A DNA stretch of 64,000 nt from Flavobacterium sp. ov086. Its GTDB lineage: Bacteria > Bacteroidota > Bacteroidia > Flavobacteriales > Flavobacteriaceae. The stretch lies in contig NZ_FZNL01000004.1 in NCBI RefSeq assembly GCF_900187965.1, positions 130,251 to 194,250 of the forward strand, written 5' to 3'. The position numbers were made by a program, and so were the translations under genes. The number at the start of each line of letters is the position of its first letter. Within the stretch, counting starts at the first letter, position 1. Below the pieces are notes generated by a model. The model worked only from the letters and a program-made list of their open reading frames with translations. It was not told where the DNA came from and searched no databases. Positions 60,964 to 64,000 of this stretch are shown here, piece by piece.

Positions 60964-61175
60964 TTAGAGGAAAGATTGATAGAAGCAAGAGGTAAGATTA
61001 TAGAGGAAAGAAGCAAGATTATAGAGGAAAGAAGCAAGATTATAGAAGCAAGAGGAAAGACTAAAGGAGTAAAAGAACATGATTTTTTAAATCTTTGTTC
61101 TTTTACTCCTTTAATTTTTTTAATCTTTAGTCTTACCTCTATAATCTTACCTCTATAATCTTGCTTTTTTCCTCT
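60964..61175. repeat. Tandem AAGATTATAGAGGAAAGAAGC repeats inside a long inverted repeat
   Basis: A 21-base unit occurs in tandem (for example 60995-61015 and 61016-61036) with degenerate neighbours. The inverse words TAATCTTACCTCTATAATC occur at about 61128-61160. The centre is a perfect 17-bp hairpin (61063-61079 with 61096-61112). An open frame of 67 codons across it reads out the repeat (IIEERSKIIEERSK) and is not taken as a gene. Confidence 0.8.
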
Positions 61176-61198
61176 GAACCTTTGAGCCTAAAAAAAAA

Positions 61199-61714
61199 CT
61201 AAAATTTCCTTGGATCATTGTCCGGATAGTCGTCATTGTCTTTTTCTTCCTGAACGTCGTCTTCGATATATTCATCATCTTCTTCATCTTCTTCGTCTTC
61301 TTCATCATCCTGATCGATATCTTCTAAATCATCCTCGGTTTCATTAAAATCATCTTCGAGAACGTCTGATGGATTATCAAATTCATCGTTAACATCGCTA
61401 ACGTTTTTGCCGTTTAGATCTAATTCTTCCTGATATAAATCTTCGCTGTCGTGTTTTAGATCTTTTTCTGAATGAAAATCATCGTTTAAATCGTCTTCAT
61501 TTATAATTTGATCAGGATTTGGTTTGTTTGGGTTGTATCCGTTTCTAACCGTATAGCCACGCTGAGCGATTTCTGAGGTGTTATTATCGCTTTCTTTTAT
61601 ATCATCGACATCATACAGCTCTTCGTTCATAAGAGTGCTTCTATCGGTCTTATTTTGATTTCCGAAAACTTTATTTCCTTTAATCATGCTGTATTTATTA
61701 TCTGTAGTATTCAT
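61199..61714 (-). CDS. Very acidic protein of unknown function (171 aa)
   Basis: A 171-residue protein dominated by Asp and Glu. A more ordinary N-terminal third (MIKGNKVFGNQNKTDRSTLMNEELYD) is followed by a long acidic low-complexity region that peaks at DDEEDEEDEEDDEYIEDD. It is predicted to be disordered and soluble. No enzyme motif is present. Its promoter region matches that of the next acidic protein gene in sequence and spacing, so the two are likely co-regulated and possibly functionally related. Confidence 0.8.
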   Translation of the reverse strand: MNTTDNKYSMIKGNKVFGNQNKTDRSTLMNEELYDVDDIKESDNNTSEIAQRGYTVRNGYNPNKPNPDQIINEDDLNDDFHSEKDLKHDSEDLYQEELDLNGKNVSDVNDEFDNPSDVLEDDFNETEDDLEDIDQDDEEDEEDEEDDEYIEDDVQEEKDNDDYPDNDPRKF

Positions 61715-61744
61715 GATATTTAATTTTTAGAGTTCCATATAATA

Positions 61745-61804
61745 CAAATCTAATACTGAAAAGGGAGGATTGTATTATAGAATTATATATCGTAATTGTA
61801 TAAT
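61745..61804 (-). promoter_or_regulatory. Promoter region of the 171-residue acidic protein, matching 62237-62296
   Basis: On the minus strand a -7 box TAGATTTG (61752-61745) lies 31 bases before the ATG. Exactly 22 bases further upstream is a 30-base element (61775-61804, containing ATTATACAA and CTATAA words). The same arrangement, with 22 bases between, precedes the other acidic gene. A TTTG -33 box is not present. Confidence 0.6.
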
Positions 61805-61848
61805 TAACAGATAGTTGTTTTTTAAAGCAACAATGTTGCATAAAAAAA

Positions 61849-61868
61849 ACCGTTAGATTAATAACGGT
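61849..61868 (-). terminator. Terminator after the 103-residue acidic protein gene
   Basis: ACCGTTA and TAACGGT pair over 7 bp around a six-base loop; a run of T follows on the minus strand. It separates the two acidic genes into independent transcription units. Confidence 0.82.
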
Positions 61869-61894
61869 CTTTTTGGGTGTTTTTATTCTAAATA

Positions 61895-62206
61895 TTAATT
61901 ATCATTTCTTTCTAAATCATCATCGTCAAAATGATCTTCGTCTTCGATATGTTCTTCGTCGTCAAAATCATCCGGCTCGATAAGATTCTCATCTTGTTCT
62001 GTATTTTGAATATAATCATCCTCATTTACAACTTGTTCCTTATTTGGGATATTTTCGTTTCGGGTGATATTATCCGTTTTAAGTAGATCGTCAATCGCTT
62101 TATCAATCAATAGTGCAGTTTCTACGTCTAAATGTCCTTTTTGATATTGTTCATGAAAAAAAAGTATCGCTTCCTGATAAATAGTATCTGTAGTATGTGC
62201 TTTCAT
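61895..62206 (-). CDS. Acidic protein of unknown function (103 aa)
   Basis: A 103-residue protein. A helical N-terminus (about 1-45: TIYQEAILFFHEQYQKGHLDVETALLIDKAIDDLL) precedes an acidic disordered tail ending DDEEHIEDEDHFDDDDLERND. No motif or family was recognised. It shares with the 171-residue neighbour the acidic tail, strand and the upstream promoter element, so it may be a partner. It has its own terminator at 61849-61868. Confidence 0.78.
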   Translation of the reverse strand: MKAHTTDTIYQEAILFFHEQYQKGHLDVETALLIDKAIDDLLKTDNITRNENIPNKEQVVNEDDYIQNTEQDENLIEPDDFDDEEHIEDEDHFDDDDLERNDN

Positions 62207-62236
62207 TTTAGTTTATTTTTTAAAATTTTGATACTA

Positions 62237-62296
62237 CAAATCTATCATACGAAAGAAAAAAATCTCTTATAGAATTCTAAATTGTCGTTGTATAAT
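62237..62296 (-). promoter_or_regulatory. Promoter region of the 103-residue acidic protein
   Basis: -7 box TAGATTTG (62244-62237) and, 22 bases upstream, a 30-base element at 62267-62296 resembling 61775-61804 (TTATAGAATT, TTGTATAAT). The -7 box is identical in the two genes. Confidence 0.6.
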
Positions 62297-62412
62297 ATGC
62301 AGGTGTTTAGAATGCAATTTTAATTTATAATTATATAACTACTTTGATGAATAATAAGCTTTTGAAGGGGATTTTAGACCCTGACACTTTGTCTGGTTGT
62401 AGGTTCTTATGA

Positions 62413-62914
62413 TTTTATTACCAGTATTTTAACTTATGTTAGTTCAATAGAAGCTTTTATAGGTTTCTTGATGGTAAAAACATTTGAAAACTGGCGCGAA
62501 AAGGCGTCATAAAATTTTATTTTTTCGGTAAAAGTGCCAAAAGAAATCACTCGTATCCGAAAATTTATAGATTATGAAACCCTAATTTCCGACTTTTATA
62601 ACGTTTGCAAATTGGGCTTAAAAATGAAATTTGGATGTGTTTTATTTCAGCTTTCGCCGAGTTATGACTTTAGTTCTGAAAAATTCAATCAAATTATTAG
62701 CAATTTGGACTTAAAGTTCAAAAATGTAGCCGAATTTCGTTATGAAAGTTGATGGAATCAGGAAGTTTGGGGGCGCTTTTCGAGAAAACAAAATTACATT
62801 TTGCAGCGTCAGTCATCCGGAATTACGGATATAATTTTTGCAGATTTTTCATTGTTTTATATTCGGCTTCACGGAAAATCAAAGATGTTTTACTTCTTTT
62901 ATTTGTATAAATAA
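62413..62914 (+). pseudogene. Decayed DUF72-family gene
   Basis: One main frame reads VSSIEAFIGFLMVKTFENW, stop at 62510, then NFIFSVKVPKEITRIRKF, CVLFQLSPSYDFSSEKF and VAEFRYES, stop at 62750, then WNQEVW and DIIFADFSLFYIRLHGKSKMFY. These are the DUF72 landmarks in order. A piece of another frame (ENKITFCSVSHPEL, about 62783-62824) supplies the missing segment, and FYYQYFN near 62413-62433 is in yet another frame. At least two stops and several frameshifts make this a pseudogene. DUF72 function is unknown. Confidence 0.82.
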
Positions 62915-63188
62915 TTACTTTATATAAACAATTGTAACTAATTTAAAATCAGAATTTTTATGTTTTAATTGTGCGGAAATAAAAACGAGGATTTTCTTTG
63001 TGGATTTTCTTGTGTGATTTCTCTTTTGTCGAATTTCGAGTGTGATCCATCGTTCCTCAGAATGACAAAAAAATGACAAAAAGTAGTCTTAAGGCAAAAA
63101 AAAACAAAGCACGCAATGAGATTAAACTTTGCGTGCTTTGCGAAATCTTTGCGAACTTTGAGGTTAAGCTACTCTGCGGTCAAATCTT
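62915..63188. repeat. Repeat-rich spacer
   Basis: It contains GGATC...CGTTCCTCAGAATGAC words (63046-63065, inverted relatives at 52927 and 28139) and a CTTTGCGTGCTTTGCG/ GCACGCAATG hairpin-like stretch of the CGCAAAG family (about 63108-63165). No gene was recognised. Confidence 0.65.
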
Positions 63189-63695
63189 CTAACGCTGCAG
63201 TTTTAAATTCCCTTCAATTCCGTCATCCATAGTTTTGCCGCTTACCAGAGCAACAGCCATTTTTGCAATAGCCGTCATTTTTCCGTTTTTATTGTTCCAG
63301 TAATAACCGTCTTCCGGAACTACTTTAATCACGCTCAAATTAGGATCGTCTTCGCCTCCAGGCATCCAAACCTTAGCGATTGGATCCCATAATTCTTTAA
63401 TTGTTTCGCGATCGTATGAAATACTTGCGGTTCCATGAAGCGTTAGGAATTTATCGTGAGGCTCCGAAAAGAAGATTTCAACCGTAGGATTCAGTGTAAT
63501 TTCGGCATTATGACTGCTGTTTCGGTCTGATAAAAACCAAAGCTGGCCCAAATCATCGATTTTCTGAACAGACATTGGGCGCGAGAGTAATCTGTAATCG
63601 TTGTAAGTACAAAACATACATGTTTTTATGTTTGCCGCAAGATCCTTAATCTTGTCTACTGCAAACTCGTTCGTAAGGTCTTTATGATCTCCCAT
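63189..63695 (-). CDS. PNPOx-like general stress protein
   Basis: A 168-residue protein of the pyridoxamine-5'-phosphate-oxidase-like flavin-binding fold, close to the general stress protein 26 group: KTCMFCTYNDYRLLSRPMSVQKIDDLGQLWFLSDRNS, then LTLHGTASISYDRETIKELWDPIAKVWMPGGEDDPNLSVIKV with the final DGYYWN. Such proteins bind FMN or FAD; enzymatic activity is uncertain. It adds to the stress-type gene content of 57-64 kb. Confidence 0.92.
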   Translation of the reverse strand: MGDHKDLTNEFAVDKIKDLAANIKTCMFCTYNDYRLLSRPMSVQKIDDLGQLWFLSDRNSSHNAEITLNPTVEIFFSEPHDKFLTLHGTASISYDRETIKELWDPIAKVWMPGGEDDPNLSVIKVVPEDGYYWNNKNGKMTAIAKMAVALVSGKTMDDGIEGNLKLQR

Positions 63696-63904
63696 GACTT
63701 TATTTTTTTTAGTTAGTTATTAGTTAAAATGAATTCCTTAAACAACTCATTTTTTGATTGGTAAAAGGGTTGATTTCATTTAAAACTTAAGAATAGTAAA
63801 GTTGGCTTATTTCTGTTTTTTTAAGTTATAGAATTCGATTTAAAACTTATTAGATTCCAATTAAAAAACTTAATTTGCCAGAAATTAAAAAGAAATATTT
63901 TAGT

Positions 63905-63912
63905 TATATTTG
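63905..63912 (+). promoter_or_regulatory. -7 promoter box of the final response-regulator gene
   Basis: TATATTTG fits TAnnTTTG, 32 bases ahead of the ATG at 63945. The nearest TTTG (63874-63877) is 27 bases upstream of the box, too far for a standard -33 element. Confidence 0.45.
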
Positions 63913-63944
63913 GAGAATATTGCAACTTATTTATACAATACCAC

Positions 63945-64000
63945 ATGACTGAATTTACTATTTTTTATACCGATGATGACGAAGACGATTTGAGCATTTT
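63945..64000 (+). CDS. Start of a receiver-domain response regulator (partial)
   Basis: The last 56 bases encode MTEFTIFYTDDDEDDLSI, the typical first strand and acidic pocket of a CheY-like receiver domain (DDDEDD). The rest lies outside the window, so output domain and role are unknown. The Bacteroidota 'DDDEDD' single-domain regulators usually have no DNA-binding part. Confidence 0.8.
   Translation, partial: MTEFTIFYTDDDEDDLSI

Noticed and set aside
60995..61050. Possible CRISPR-like array
   Set aside because: The 21-base units are directly adjacent without unique spacers, and no cas gene is present in the window.
60955..61158. Open frame of 67 codons reading IIEERSKIIEERSK
   Set aside because: It is a read-through of the 21-base tandem repeat and the central hairpin; no start signal or family supports it.

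Overview
The window looks like the chromosome of a Flavobacterium-type member of the Bacteroidota. The DNA is A+T-rich. Several genes are preceded by the Bacteroidota promoter pattern TTTG-N19-TAnnTTTG, or at least its -7 half, and few have Shine-Dalgarno sequences. Typical families are present: DUF6377 regulator, GH2 and GH3 enzymes with signal peptides, OmpA-like protein with calcium-type repeats, DUF4142 lipoprotein, bestrophin-like channel. No rRNA, tRNA, CRISPR array, prophage or intact insertion sequence was seen.

Layout. 0-13 kb is mostly housekeeping metabolism: a DUF808 membrane protein, a small lipoprotein, the agmatine-to-putrescine pair (N-carbamoylputrescine amidase and agmatine deiminase) flanking an OmpA-family protein and a choice-of-anchor-I-type lipoprotein, fumarylacetoacetase divergent from glyA, miaE, GMP reductase and an acetyltransferase. 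13-25.7 kb holds a pentapeptide-repeat protein, aspartate ammonia-lyase, a BamA/TamA-like outer-membrane protein, a two-component system, a USP-like protein, a bestrophin-like channel, a MocR-type regulator divergent from an EamA exporter, a Crp/Fnr regulator and an SDR enzyme. 25.7-38 kb has a large acyl-CoA dehydrogenase/oxidase and a carbohydrate region: two GH3 enzymes around a DUF6377 regulator, then a DUF1349 protein and an acyltransferase.

38-46 kb has an ArsR regulator and Old Yellow Enzyme operon with a visible operator, a TlpA-like thioredoxin, several unknown membrane proteins, and a chromate module (ChrB-AraC fusion regulator, small outer-membrane-like protein, ChrA). 46-54.9 kb has a GH2 beta-galactosidase-like enzyme, a CPA1 antiporter, and an AraC/two-cupin/zinc alcohol dehydrogenase group. 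55-57 kb is a very A+T-rich orphan gene for a 634-residue protein with a C-terminal HEPN domain and an intact RNLVVH motif. It is the best candidate in the window for an undescribed defence protein.

57-64 kb looks like a general-stress neighbourhood: topoisomerase IB with a small SAP/Rho-N-like protein, a DUF1328 peptide, two highly acidic proteins with matching upstream regions, and a PNPOx-like stress protein. It also contains a structured leader-like element before a 77-codon gene, a REP-like nested palindrome, and a decayed DUF72 gene. The window ends inside a response-regulator gene.

Intergenic DNA is packed with recurring palindromic families: TCCCGATAGCTATCGGGA, GTAGAGATGCACAGCAGTGC, and long hairpins built from CGCAAAG, CACGAATT and CAAAGGTTC words. 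They account for most gene-free stretches over 300 bases.
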